Positions 36,898 through 45,083 of a DNA stretch of 64,000 nt are shown in pieces. The stretch covers positions 558,001-622,000 of the forward strand of contig NZ_VITV01000003.1 in the NCBI RefSeq assembly GCF_007828035.1, given 5' to 3'. The position numbers were made by a program, and so were the translations under genes. The notes under the pieces are model-generated. The model worked only from the letters and a program-made list of their open reading frames with translations, had not been told where the DNA came from and made no database searches. How positions within the stretch are numbered: position 1 is the first letter of the stretch; every line of letters starts with the position of its first letter. The stretch comes from Nitrospirillum amazonense. Its GTDB lineage: Bacteria; Pseudomonadota; Alphaproteobacteria; Azospirillales; Azospirillaceae.

Positions 36898-36924
36898 TTC
36901 GACCCGAAAGAGGGAGCACCGACC

Positions 36925-37170
36925 ATGGACCTCTGGCCCGACGCCCCCTCCCCCACCGACCCCGACTCTCCCAGCGACGTGCCCACCAGCGTGGCTGCCG
37001 CAGCCCTGTCGCCGTTCGAGATTGCCGGCGGCGCCATAGACTTGGCCCCCAGCCCATCGGAACGGCGGGCTGCGGCCGCCATGATGCGGGCAGCCTATGC
37101 CCTGTCGGCCCAGGTAGGCGACCGGCGCCTCGCCATGACGCAGGAAACCGGGCTGTCGCTGGTCATATAG
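36925..37170 (+). CDS. Small hypothetical protein
   Basis: An 81-residue acidic, Ala/Pro/Ser-rich protein with no motif I recognise. The first 30 residues look disordered (DAPSPTDPDSPSDVP); the rest could form two helices (SERRAAAAMMRAAYALSAQV). It has a good ribosome site (GAGGGAG) at the right distance from the ATG and lies 27 bases after the second polymerase gene in the same direction, so it is likely the last gene of the operon. Confidence 0.55.
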   Translation: MDLWPDAPSPTDPDSPSDVPTSVAAAALSPFEIAGGAIDLAPSPSERRAAAAMMRAAYALSAQVGDRRLAMTQETGLSLVI

Positions 37171-37182
37171 AGCTTGGGCCCC

Positions 37183-37686
37183 TTACACACATCCGACCCA
37201 TCCGGTGAGCACGATCCATCGGCCGAACGCGTTGAGAACCCAGAACTGGCCGCCACAGCCCGTCACGCCAGCCGAAACCAGCGCGATATGCCACAATGGC
37301 ATCGCTATGAAGTCGGCATGCATCAATGGGTGTGGCGCGCAATTTGGTTCATGGCCATCGTCAATATACATCCCGAAACAAAATTCATACCCTTCGCTTT
37401 CGCTGAATTTATGAATAATTGCCCTGGGGTATTTATTTCTCATTTCATCGAAAATCTCATCACTTGGATCCGATCTATTGATGGAGAAATAATATTCCCC
37501 CGTCATTTCCCTGCCCGTTGCGAGGTAATTCATGAGAGCCGCCAGCGCGGAACGCTCCGTATCTTCTCCATAAAATGACATCGGAGCGAACTTCAACATG
37601 AGGAAAAGGCATAACAGCGCAGAACATGAAAGAACGGACAGGGTGCGGCATATCCATCCACTCTTAACCAGCCTACCGATGCCCAT
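37183..37686 (-). CDS. Small membrane protein, possible immunity-like partner
   Basis: A product of about 167 residues from the ATG at 37686, with a basic start, one clear membrane helix (TLSVLSCSALLCLFLMLKF), a charged middle (SINRSDPSDEIFDEM) and a hydrophobic C-terminus. I do not recognise the family. It overlaps the end of the metallopeptidase-like gene by 14 bases, so the two are co-transcribed, and it is much less GC-rich than the flanking genes, suggesting recent acquisition. As the gene following a toxin-like gene it could be an immunity protein; this is inference. An open frame on the opposite strand is considered a shadow. Confidence 0.5.
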   Translation of the reverse strand: MGIGRLVKSGWICRTLSVLSCSALLCLFLMLKFAPMSFYGEDTERSALAALMNYLATGREMTGEYYFSINRSDPSDEIFDEMRNKYPRAIIHKFSESEGYEFCFGMYIDDGHEPNCAPHPLMHADFIAMPLWHIALVSAGVTGCGGQFWVLNAFGRWIVLTGWVGCV

Positions 37687-38644
37687 TTTCAGTCCCCTGA
37701 TGATGGAGTGAGAAATCATCTGCGCAGATCTCCCTTTCATTAGCATCCGGAGACGTGCACCCTCCTCCTTGGCTGTGGTGCCCCCATTCATGCATAATTA
37801 CAAATCTCATTGTCTGTTCGCGTGACGTCGATCCTAGTCCAGGAATTTCTGATTCCCCTGCTGCCGTCATATAGATTTCACTACGGTTCCCGTTTGTATT
37901 ACCACCAACAATTCTTCTTTCTTCAGGATATTTGGCTGCATCTCTTTGCGCTTCTTTTAATGTCGCAAATTTGTGCACACTGTCATCTAGATACAAAACT
38001 GCATAGACCGGCTGAAACACAAAGTCTGGAAATAAATTACCCATAATTTTATTCTGAGTTGGTAAAATACCTTTCTCACGCAAATCCCTTATTTGCTCAT
38101 TGAAGATCCTCTCCGCTTCTTTTGGGCTCGGTATCGTTGACGCCATTACAGGGATAACTCCCCCTTTTTTCTTCGCGCCTTGCGCCTGCGGCTGATAACT
38201 GACGCTTACAGCCAACCCGTCGCGAGGGGACTTCGCCTGCGTTTCCCCGCCGCCCCCACTTGCCCAGCGTCCATGCCAATCCCGAGGCTGATCCGGGCTG
38301 TACTTCACCAGGTTGTCGTTGGCCCGCGCCAGACGGACGGCGGCGTCCCAGTCCAGGTCGGGCAGGCGCAGGTGCACGGCGCGGATCATGGCCTGGGCCA
38401 GGTCGCCCCGGTTCAGCGCGTCGGCGATCTTGGTGAGGCCGGGCAGCACGGCAGCACCCGGCTCCACGCCGGCATAGGCGCGCCTCAGCAACACCGCCAC
38501 CTCGGCCGCCGGGCGGGCCTGGAAGCCGCCGGCACCCTTGACCAGGAGGGGAACACCAGCCAGCCCCACGCCTTCGGCCGTGCAGCTGAGGCCCAGGCCG
38601 CCAGGGCCGTTGCTCAGGCGGTATCGACGCTGCCAACCATCCAT
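37673..38644 (-). CDS. Mosaic protein with C-terminal HEXXH metallopeptidase-like domain
   Basis: A 323-residue protein made of two unlike parts. Residues 1-160 are GC-rich in coding sequence: a helical region (GGFQARPAAEVAVLLRRAYA) ends with KYSPDQPRDWHGRW (114-127), a linker seen in varied alphaproteobacterial phage- or toxin-like proteins. From about residue 160 the DNA becomes AT-richer and the protein changes to a domain with HEWGHH (285-290) and EREICADD (303-310), a zincin pattern: His285, Glu286, His289 and a downstream acidic ligand, similar to the HEYGHH-VQ motif of YpfJ-type peptidases. It has its own promoter and ribosome site (GGGAG). No signal peptide. Confidence 0.65.
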   Translation of the reverse strand: MDGWQRRYRLSNGPGGLGLSCTAEGVGLAGVPLLVKGAGGFQARPAAEVAVLLRRAYAGVEPGAAVLPGLTKIADALNRGDLAQAMIRAVHLRLPDLDWDAAVRLARANDNLVKYSPDQPRDWHGRWASGGGGETQAKSPRDGLAVSVSYQPQAQGAKKKGGVIPVMASTIPSPKEAERIFNEQIRDLREKGILPTQNKIMGNLFPDFVFQPVYAVLYLDDSVHKFATLKEAQRDAAKYPEERRIVGGNTNGNRSEIYMTAAGESEIPGLGSTSREQTMRFVIMHEWGHHSQGGGCTSPDANEREICADDFSLHHQGTENGHR

Positions 38645-38671
38645 GTTCGCTCTCCCTGTTGCCGGAAGAGC

Positions 38672-38700
38672 ACCGTATGTTCTTTGTTTGTTCTTGTCAA
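38672..38700 (-). promoter_or_regulatory. Sigma-70-like promoter of the metallopeptidase-like gene
   Basis: On the minus strand, TTGACA (38700-38695), a 17-base spacer and TACGGT (38677-38672) lie 28 bases before the ATG. The -35 box is perfect and the spacing optimal; the -10 is partial. The gene pair could thus be expressed separately from the polysaccharide operon. Confidence 0.55.
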
Positions 38701-38733
38701 CCTGTGCGCGAGCGCTGGCGGGCGCAGGCCACT

Positions 38734-39567
38734 CTATTCCTGCGCCAGTTCGGCCGCGATGTTGGCCAGGGTGCCGGGGGATTCCTGGCGGGGCAGGAAC
38801 AGGAAGTTGTTCACATAGTCGGCGAACTGGCTGCGGGCCAGACCGGGGCGGTAGTCCTGGATGTCTTCCGGCCGCTGCATGGTGGCCACGTCGAAGTCGT
38901 CCAGGGGGCGCAGCTTGTTGTGGTAGAGGAAATAGCCCTGGTAATCGATGGCGTCGAAGAAGCGCGCAATGCGGTCGATGGAACCGCGGGCGTGCCGCTC
39001 CTCGATCTCCACCAGGATGCGGGGGCGGGAACGGGCGATGGTTTCCCGGCTGCCTTCCAGCACCGCCTCCTCATGCCCCTCCACGTCGATCTTGATGAAG
39101 GCGACGTCGCCGGAATAGACGGCGTCGAGGGGGGAGGAGGTCACGTTCAGTTCGCGTTGCGCCGGCTGGTCGGCCAGCGCTGTAGGCGACAGGGTGGACA
39201 AGCCGGTTTCCGGCAATCCCGCTACCACGGGGATGTGCAGCTGCGCCATGCCCGAGGTTCGCGACAGGGCCGTGGGGTAAACCACCACCTCGTCACCGAA
39301 CTTGGCCGCAAGGCGCTCCGCCAGCCAGGGCACCGGCTCGAAGGCGTACACGCGCCGGGCATGGGGGCGCATGAAGTGGATGTAGCAGCCTTCGTTGGCG
39401 CCCACGTCGATGGCGTCGCGCCCGGGCTCGCAAAGATGGCGTACCAGGCGGGTTTCGGGTTCACCGAAATGCTCGAAATACTTGTGTTCAAGCCACAGCA
39501 TCATCGGCGTGGGACAGACGGTGCGAACCAGTTGCTTCGCACCGCGCCTCAGCGCACCGGGGATCAT
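38734..39567 (-). CDS. FkbM family methyltransferase
   Basis: A SAM-dependent methyltransferase of 277 residues. Motif I AIDVGANEGCY, YAFEPVPW and the FkbM signature IKIDVEGHEEAVLEG are present. Enzymes of this family O-methylate sugars or macrolides; in this locus the likely substrate is a hydroxyl of an exopolysaccharide sugar. Its start overlaps the end of the flippase gene by 4 bases, so it is the last polysaccharide gene of the minus-strand operon. Confidence 0.93.
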   Translation of the reverse strand: MIPGALRRGAKQLVRTVCPTPMMLWLEHKYFEHFGEPETRLVRHLCEPGRDAIDVGANEGCYIHFMRPHARRVYAFEPVPWLAERLAAKFGDEVVVYPTALSRTSGMAQLHIPVVAGLPETGLSTLSPTALADQPAQRELNVTSSPLDAVYSGDVAFIKIDVEGHEEAVLEGSRETIARSRPRILVEIEERHARGSIDRIARFFDAIDYQGYFLYHNKLRPLDDFDVATMQRPEDIQDYRPGLARSQFADYVNNFLFLPRQESPGTLANIAAELAQE

Positions 39568-41114
39568 TCAGCCACCTCCTCGGCGAAGGTCGTCGATACC
39601 GGCTGCGGCGGGTGCCGGGAGAATAGAGACCGGACCACGCCGGTCATGGCGTCCCGGCTTGGCCGCATCAGCAGGAAGGCGACCCCGGCGGTGAGCATGC
39701 CCACCACCGCGGCCACCGCCAGGGCCACCAGGGGCGCCGCCAGCAGGCTCTCAGGCATCACGCCGTTCCTGAGGATCCAGACGACGGCGGCCACGGCCAG
39801 CGACGCCACCACCGAGGGCGTGATGCGCAGGTATAGATCACGCTGGGTCACCGGCCCCTGCCCCGCCGCCAGGTAGAAGCAAACCGGCAGACGTATGACC
39901 AGGCCAATGGCGGCATAGGCCCCCGCCACGCCCACGGCGCCATAAGGGATGCCCGCGACGAAGGAGGCAATGGCCAGGGCCACGTCAATAGCGGTGGAAC
40001 GCAGCAGGTCGCGGGACCGCCCCTGAGGCAGGTAGATCAGGCCGGCCGTCATCAGCGTCGGCTGCACCGCGGCCACCAGGGCGAAACAGGTGATAAGGGG
40101 GGACATCGCCTCCCACTTCGGGCCGAACAGCAGGTTGGTCACCCAGTCGGAGGCCACGGCGGCACCGGCGGCGGCCGGCATGGTGACCATGGCCACCCGC
40201 TCGATCAGGACACCGAACGCCCGGCGGAAGCGCTGTGGCTCATCCACCAGGCGGCTGAGGGCCGGCATAGCCACGGAATAGAGCGGCGCATTGATGCTGT
40301 TCATGGGGACCAGCACCAGACGCGCCGCACGTTCGTACAGACCCAGGGTCGCGGCGCCGAACAATCGGCCCACCAGGATCTGATCGACGCTGCGGGCCAG
40401 GGTGGCCAGGATACCGCACCCCGAGACCGACAGGCCGAAGCCCAGCAGTTCCGGTATTCCCGGCGTTCTCCGGGGCAGCGATGGCCGCCATCGGCACAAG
40501 ATCCAGCAGCCGGTCATGACCAGCAGCGGGGCGGCCAGGCGCTGGGCCACCAGCGCCCAGTGGCCCCAGCCCTGGAAGGCCAGGACCACAGCGACGACGA
40601 AGGCCATCAGCTCACTGCCCGTCTCGGCGATGGCGATGGCGGAGAAGCGCATCTGCCGGCGCAGCAGGGCCCAATGCTGGACGGTGGCGCCGCTCATGAC
40701 GAAGCCCAGGGCCAGCCAGCGCGTGACGGCTTCCAGGTCGGGTTGCCCGTAGAAGCGGGCGATGACGGGCGCACCCAGGGCCAGACAGGCGGCGATGAGG
40801 CAGCCGGCGCCGGTGTTGATCCAGAACAGGGCACTGACCTGTTCGTGGGTAATATCCGTCTTCTGCATGGTGGCAGCGGACAGGCCCAGTTCCTTCACGA
40901 TCTCGAACAGGGCGGTCATGGCGCCGACCATGGCGATGAGGCCGAATTCCGCCGGTGCCAGCACGCGCGCCAGCACGATGACGGATCCGAACTGGGCCAC
41001 CAGCTTCACCACCTGGGCCCCCAGCATGACCGTGCCCCCGCGGGTCGCCCGGCGGCCGATGTCACCGATCAGGTGGGCGGTATTCAGATCGCCGTTCCGA
41101 TCACGCATTAACAC
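39564..41114 (-). CDS. Wzx-type polysaccharide flippase (MOP superfamily)
   Basis: A 516-residue protein with about 14 membrane helices. The N-terminal VVKLVAQFGSVIVLARVLAP, then EFGLIAMVGAMTALFE and GLSAATMQK, is typical of the WzxC/AmsL-type lipopolysaccharide transporters. It should flip the undecaprenyl-linked repeat unit to the periplasmic face for the Wzy-type proteins encoded at 33970-36897. A start at the Met two codons downstream (41108) is equally possible. Confidence 0.93.
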   Translation of the reverse strand: MLMRDRNGDLNTAHLIGDIGRRATRGGTVMLGAQVVKLVAQFGSVIVLARVLAPAEFGLIAMVGAMTALFEIVKELGLSAATMQKTDITHEQVSALFWINTGAGCLIAACLALGAPVIARFYGQPDLEAVTRWLALGFVMSGATVQHWALLRRQMRFSAIAIAETGSELMAFVVAVVLAFQGWGHWALVAQRLAAPLLVMTGCWILCRWRPSLPRRTPGIPELLGFGLSVSGCGILATLARSVDQILVGRLFGAATLGLYERAARLVLVPMNSINAPLYSVAMPALSRLVDEPQRFRRAFGVLIERVAMVTMPAAAGAAVASDWVTNLLFGPKWEAMSPLITCFALVAAVQPTLMTAGLIYLPQGRSRDLLRSTAIDVALAIASFVAGIPYGAVGVAGAYAAIGLVIRLPVCFYLAAGQGPVTQRDLYLRITPSVVASLAVAAVVWILRNGVMPESLLAAPLVALAVAAVVGMLTAGVAFLLMRPSRDAMTGVVRSLFSRHPPQPVSTTFAEEVAE

Positions 41115-41161
41115 CTCTCACCGGCGGCCCTGAAGCACGGACCGCCGTTGTTGGGGTGGAA

Positions 41162-41205
41162 CCAATGCCCGGCCCGGCGAGGGCAATCGCCGAACCGGGC
41201 ATTGG
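41162..41205. terminator. Long symmetric hairpin between fcl and the flippase gene
   Basis: Outer arms CCAATGCCCGG and CCGGGCATTGG (11 pairs), a two-by-two internal loop, inner arms CGGCGA and TCGCCG, and a hexaloop. It lies in the 141-base gap inside the minus-strand operon, so it may partly terminate or stabilise the upstream gmd-fcl message. No U tract. Confidence 0.5.
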
Positions 41206-41255
41206 CGGCGACGACCCAGGCGACGGGGAGAGCCCGCGCCCGGGAATCGTCGCTA

Positions 41256-42230
41256 TCAGGCATGGACCACCGGCGCGCCCCGGACGGAGCCGATATTTTC
41301 CACATACCAGCGGTAGGTCTGGGCAAGGCCGTCGTCGATCGACGTCGGCGCGCGCCAGCCCAAGGCCTCCAGGCGGCTGTTGTCCATGATCTTTCGGGGC
41401 GTGCCATCGGGCTTGCTGCGGTCGTGGACGATCTGGCCCTGGAAACCCACCACCCGGCAGATCCGTTCCGCCAGCTCGGCGATGGAAACCTCCTGGCTGC
41501 TGCCCAGGTTCAGCGGCTCCTCCTCGGAATAGTGCTTCATGACGAAGACCATGCCGTCGGCGGCGTCATCGACGAACAGCAGTTCGCGCAAGGGCGTGCC
41601 GCTGCCCCAGATTTCCAAGGTCTTGGCGCCTTCCTGCTTGGCCTTGTGCGCCTTGACCATCAGGGCCGGCACCACATGGCTGGCCATAAGGTCGAAGTTG
41701 TCGCCGGGACCATACAGGTTGGTCGGCATGACCGAGGTGAAGTCGCAGCCGTACTGGCGGCGGTAGGCCTGGCATAGCTTGATGCCCGCGATCTTGGCGA
41801 TGGCGTACCACTGGTTGGTCGGCTCCAGCGGGCCGGTCAGCAGCGCCTCTTCCGGGATGGGCTGGGGCGCCATCCGCGGATAGATGCAGGAGGACCCCAG
41901 GAACAACAGCTTCTCCACGCCCGAGCGGTGGGCGCTGTCGATGATGTTCGCCTCGATCATCAGGTTGTCGTAGATGAACTCCGCAGGCCGGGTGTCGTTG
42001 GCATGGATGCCACCGACATGGGCCGCCGCCAGGAAGACGGCATCCGGACGCAAGTCCTTCATCCACTTGTCCACCTGGCCGCTGTTGCGCAGGTCGCAGT
42101 GGTGGCGGCCGACGGTCAGGACATCACACCCCTCCCGCTCCAGCCGCCGCACCAGGGCGGAGCCCACCAGGCCGCGGTGACCCGCGACCCAGACGCGCTT
42201 ATTGCGCAGCTCGTAAGGGGGCTTGTGCAT
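41256..42230 (-). CDS. fcl: GDP-L-fucose synthase
   Basis: A 3,5-epimerase/4-reductase that converts GDP-4-keto-6-deoxymannose to GDP-L-fucose with NADPH. Its 324 residues include the nucleotide fold [15 protein letters not shown], the Ser of LGSSCIYPR, and the YAIAK catalytic Tyr/Lys. HVGGIHAND is also typical. It overlaps gmd by 32 bases, so the two steps of fucose synthesis are made together; GDP-mannose comes from ManC. Confidence 0.97.
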   Translation of the reverse strand: MHKPPYELRNKRVWVAGHRGLVGSALVRRLEREGCDVLTVGRHHCDLRNSGQVDKWMKDLRPDAVFLAAAHVGGIHANDTRPAEFIYDNLMIEANIIDSAHRSGVEKLLFLGSSCIYPRMAPQPIPEEALLTGPLEPTNQWYAIAKIAGIKLCQAYRRQYGCDFTSVMPTNLYGPGDNFDLMASHVVPALMVKAHKAKQEGAKTLEIWGSGTPLRELLFVDDAADGMVFVMKHYSEEEPLNLGSSQEVSIAELAERICRVVGFQGQIVHDRSKPDGTPRKIMDNSRLEALGWRAPTSIDDGLAQTYRWYVENIGSVRGAPVVHA

Positions 42231-43302
42231 CGTGCTGTCCTTCCCACTGCTTGACGGGGGTGCGATCCAGAAGGGCGCGGTCGGCGTTCACCATCTCGTA
42301 GACCAGTTCCTCGAAGGCGATCTTGTGCTCCCAGCCCAGGACCGTCTTGGCCTTGGTCGGGTTGCCCAGCAGGAAGTCCACCTCGGCCGGGCGGTAGTAG
42401 GCCGGGTCGACCGCCACCAGCACCTTGCCGGTGCGGCGGCAGTAGCCGCGCTCGTTGACGCCTTCGCCACGCCACACCAGCGGGCGGCCGATGCAATGGA
42501 AGGCCAGTTCCACGAACTCGCGCACCGAATGGGCCTCACCGGTGGCCAGCACATAGTCGTCGGGCTTGTCCTGCTGCAGCATCAGCCACATGCCCTCGAC
42601 ATAGTCGCGGGCGTGGCCCCAGTCACGGCGGGCCTCAAGGTTGCCCAGGTACAAGCAGTTCTGCAGGCCGCGCTCGATGGCGGCCACGGCGCGGCTGATC
42701 TTGCGGGTGACGAAGGTCTCGCCCCGCTCCGGCGATTCATGGTTGAACAGGATGCCGTTGGAGGCGTGCATGTTGTACGCCTCACGGTAGTTCACCGTGA
42801 TCCAGTAGCCGTACATCTTGGCCACCGCGTAGGGGCTGCGCGGATGGAAGGGCGTCGTCTCCGACAACGGCTCGCTGCTGATGCCGCCGTAGAGTTCGGA
42901 GGTGGACGCCTGGTAGAAGCGGACATCGTCCTGCATCTTCAGCGACCGCACCGCCTCCAGCAGACGCAGGGTGCCGGTGGCGTCCACATTGGCGGTGTAT
43001 TCCGGCATCTCGAAGCTGACGGCCACGTGGCTCATGGCTGCCAGGTTGTAGATTTCGGTCGGCCGCGTCTCCGCGATCAGACGGGTCAGCACCATGCTGT
43101 CCGTCATGTCGCCGTAGTGCAGCGAGAACTCGAAGCCGCCCTCATGGCGATCGCGGTAGATGTGGTCCAGCCGGTCGGTGTTGATGGACGACGAACGGCG
43201 CTTGAGGCCGTGGACCACATAACCACGGGCCAACAGGAACGAGGCCAGGTAAGACCCGTCCTGGCCGGTGATACCGGTGATCAACGCGGTTCTATTCGAC
43301 AT
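42199..43302 (-). CDS. gmd: GDP-mannose 4,6-dehydratase
   Basis: The first enzyme of GDP-fucose (and GDP-rhamnose) synthesis, 367 residues. [20 protein letters not shown] binds [21 protein letters not shown] is the family's cofactor loop, and YAVAK holds the catalytic Tyr and Lys, with the Thr/Glu of STSELYGG. The length and motifs are complete. It follows a glycosyltransferase gene and overlaps fcl. Confidence 0.97.
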   Translation of the reverse strand: MSNRTALITGITGQDGSYLASFLLARGYVVHGLKRRSSSINTDRLDHIYRDRHEGGFEFSLHYGDMTDSMVLTRLIAETRPTEIYNLAAMSHVAVSFEMPEYTANVDATGTLRLLEAVRSLKMQDDVRFYQASTSELYGGISSEPLSETTPFHPRSPYAVAKMYGYWITVNYREAYNMHASNGILFNHESPERGETFVTRKISRAVAAIERGLQNCLYLGNLEARRDWGHARDYVEGMWLMLQQDKPDDYVLATGEAHSVREFVELAFHCIGRPLVWRGEGVNERGYCRRTGKVLVAVDPAYYRPAEVDFLLGNPTKAKTVLGWEHKIAFEELVYEMVNADRALLDRTPVKQWEGQHDAQAPLRAAQ

Positions 43303-43449
43303 ACGCTGCTCCGTTCATCAAAGGGTTGATCGCTGTTTTCAGCAAAATCTTGGGAGTTCTGTTCTTTCAGGGTTGTTGTTCGCGGGGGCGCTTCTTTCCC
43401 TTGTTCTAGGCGCCCCTTATCCTGGCGGCCGGCCGGCGTGCCCGTGCCC

Positions 43450-44868
43450 TCACGGGAACAGAACGGCGCGGGCGACACGGTCCCAGGTGTAGGTTTCCAG
43501 CACGTGGTTCTGGCCGCGGGCGCCCATGACGGCCAGGCGCTGCGGATCGGACACGGCGTGGATGATGAGGTCGGCCAGCACCTGGGGGTCGGCGCGCGAC
43601 GCCAGGAAGCCGTAGCGGCCATCACCGGTGATCTCGGGCAGGCCGTTGCGGTGCAAGCCCAGGACCGGGGTGCGGGAGATCAGCGCCTCCAGATACACCT
43701 GGCCCCAGGGGTCGTTCAGCATGGGCTGCACCAGCAGGGAGGAACGGCGATACAGCTCCTGCAGCTCCGCCCATGGCAAGGCGGACCGGAAGTCGATGGC
43801 CGGATGCTCCGGCACCCGGTCCCGCACCGATGGGTCGGCCACGATGGTCAGGGTCAGGTCCGGCCGGCGCAGCACCGCCTGTTGGAAGGCCTCGATGACC
43901 AGTTCGCCGCCCTTTTCCCGGAACAGGTGCTTGCAGACGAACAGCAGCTTGGGCTTGGCGTAATCCTTCGGCCCGATGTAGGGCTTGATGTCGCCCATGC
44001 CCGAGCCCACCGCCGTCACCCGCGCCGCCGGCACGCCGTAATGGCTGATGATGTGGTCGCGCGCATAGCGGCCGAAGGTGAAGATGTGGTCGACGCAGTG
44101 CAGCGACCGCCGCTCCAGCTCCTCATAGGCTTCCAGCGCGCGGGCGCTGTAGCCGGCGATGTCGGGGCGATGCTCCGCCGCCAGCGCCCAGGTGTGATCG
44201 CAATAAAGGTAGTGGTGGACACGATGCGCCCGGTCGGCCATGGGATCGGCCGTGGCCTGCGCCTCCACAGCCGGCAGGTCGAGGGCGCCGGTGTGGATGA
44301 TGTGGCGGGTGCCGCGCTCCGCCGCCTTGGCTGCCAGCTGGCGGGCCAGATGGCGCCGGGCGGGGGCCGCGCGGTACAGCTGCTCCGATGTCATCAGCCT
44401 GCCGTAGCCGCCCATAACATGGCGCGCAGCCAAGCCCATCTTGAAAGTCTTGGACAGGTGGGGGTGGAAGCCCTCCACCGTCACGCCCAACTTTTCCAGG
44501 GCCACGCCCAGGTTGCGGGGGGCACCCGACCAGGTGCGGGGATGGGTGGGATCGCCGAAGACCGAGGTGATGGCCACATGGTCGAAACGGCGCTCGCCCG
44601 CCTCACCCTCCGTAAGGATCGGACGAGCGGGCGCCTCTTCCCCGGAAAACCCACCGAAAACCGGCGGCGGCTGCACGGGGCGCCCGGACGGATGCGATTG
44701 GGACTGGGGGGTGTGCACGGCCACGGCCTTGGTCACTCCGGTCGGTTGATCGGCGGTCGGGATCGGGGCGCCTGGAACCCCCGTCCGGCGCCGCGGCGTT
44801 GTGGACAGGTGGTTCGGGCACATGAACCCGCTGATGTCGTGGTTGAAATCAAACAAGCCCGGCGTCAA
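43450..44868 (-). CDS. Glycosyltransferase (GT-B, family 4-like)
   Basis: A 472-residue transferase whose first 90 residues are Pro/Ser-rich and unconserved; a start at the Met of MCPNHLSTTP (44823) is possible. From residue about 95 it reads as a GT-B enzyme: TSVFGDPTHPRTWSGAP, FTFGRYARDHIISHYGV, KLLFVCKHLFREKGGELVIEA, and the donor-site stretch LVQPMLNDPWGQVYLEALIS with Gln in place of the usual Glu start. It opens the minus-strand operon with gmd, fcl, flippase and methyltransferase. It may add fucose, but that is only an inference. Confidence 0.87.
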   Translation of the reverse strand: MTPGLFDFNHDISGFMCPNHLSTTPRRRTGVPGAPIPTADQPTGVTKAVAVHTPQSQSHPSGRPVQPPPVFGGFSGEEAPARPILTEGEAGERRFDHVAITSVFGDPTHPRTWSGAPRNLGVALEKLGVTVEGFHPHLSKTFKMGLAARHVMGGYGRLMTSEQLYRAAPARRHLARQLAAKAAERGTRHIIHTGALDLPAVEAQATADPMADRAHRVHHYLYCDHTWALAAEHRPDIAGYSARALEAYEELERRSLHCVDHIFTFGRYARDHIISHYGVPAARVTAVGSGMGDIKPYIGPKDYAKPKLLFVCKHLFREKGGELVIEAFQQAVLRRPDLTLTIVADPSVRDRVPEHPAIDFRSALPWAELQELYRRSSLLVQPMLNDPWGQVYLEALISRTPVLGLHRNGLPEITGDGRYGFLASRADPQVLADLIIHAVSDPQRLAVMGARGQNHVLETYTWDRVARAVLFP

Positions 44869-45083
44869 ACCCGCCAGTGACCAACCTGTGACCGGGGGTG
44901 CTTTATCTGCCCCATTTCAGTCACAGGGGCTACCCCAACGGAAAAAAGGCGTATGCCATTTAATGATAAGGCGGCCCTGTTTTGTCACAGCACGGAAAAT
45001 CCGCCCAGGTCCATGATGAATTACTTCGCATTGGCCGCTAATGGGGACGCTCCGTGCCGTCAAGAATTCCCAGTGCAGCATTG
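44869..45083. promoter_or_regulatory. Divergent promoter region with TGTGA/TCACA half-sites
   Basis: Between two divergent glycosyltransferase genes. CCTGTGAC (44885-44892) and GTCACAGG (44920-44927) form an inverted repeat 27 bases apart, and another GTCACAG lies at 44984-44990. These look like CRP/FNR-family half-sites. The AT-richer stretch at 44941-44975 may hold the promoters. No binding protein is encoded next to it. Confidence 0.4.

Noticed and set aside
37174-37578. A 134-codon open frame on the plus strand opposite the small membrane gene
   Set aside because: It has no good ribosome site and no overlap with an operon. The minus-strand frame has a membrane helix, an ATG overlapping the upstream gene, and the matching direction. 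I prefer the minus strand, though not with certainty.
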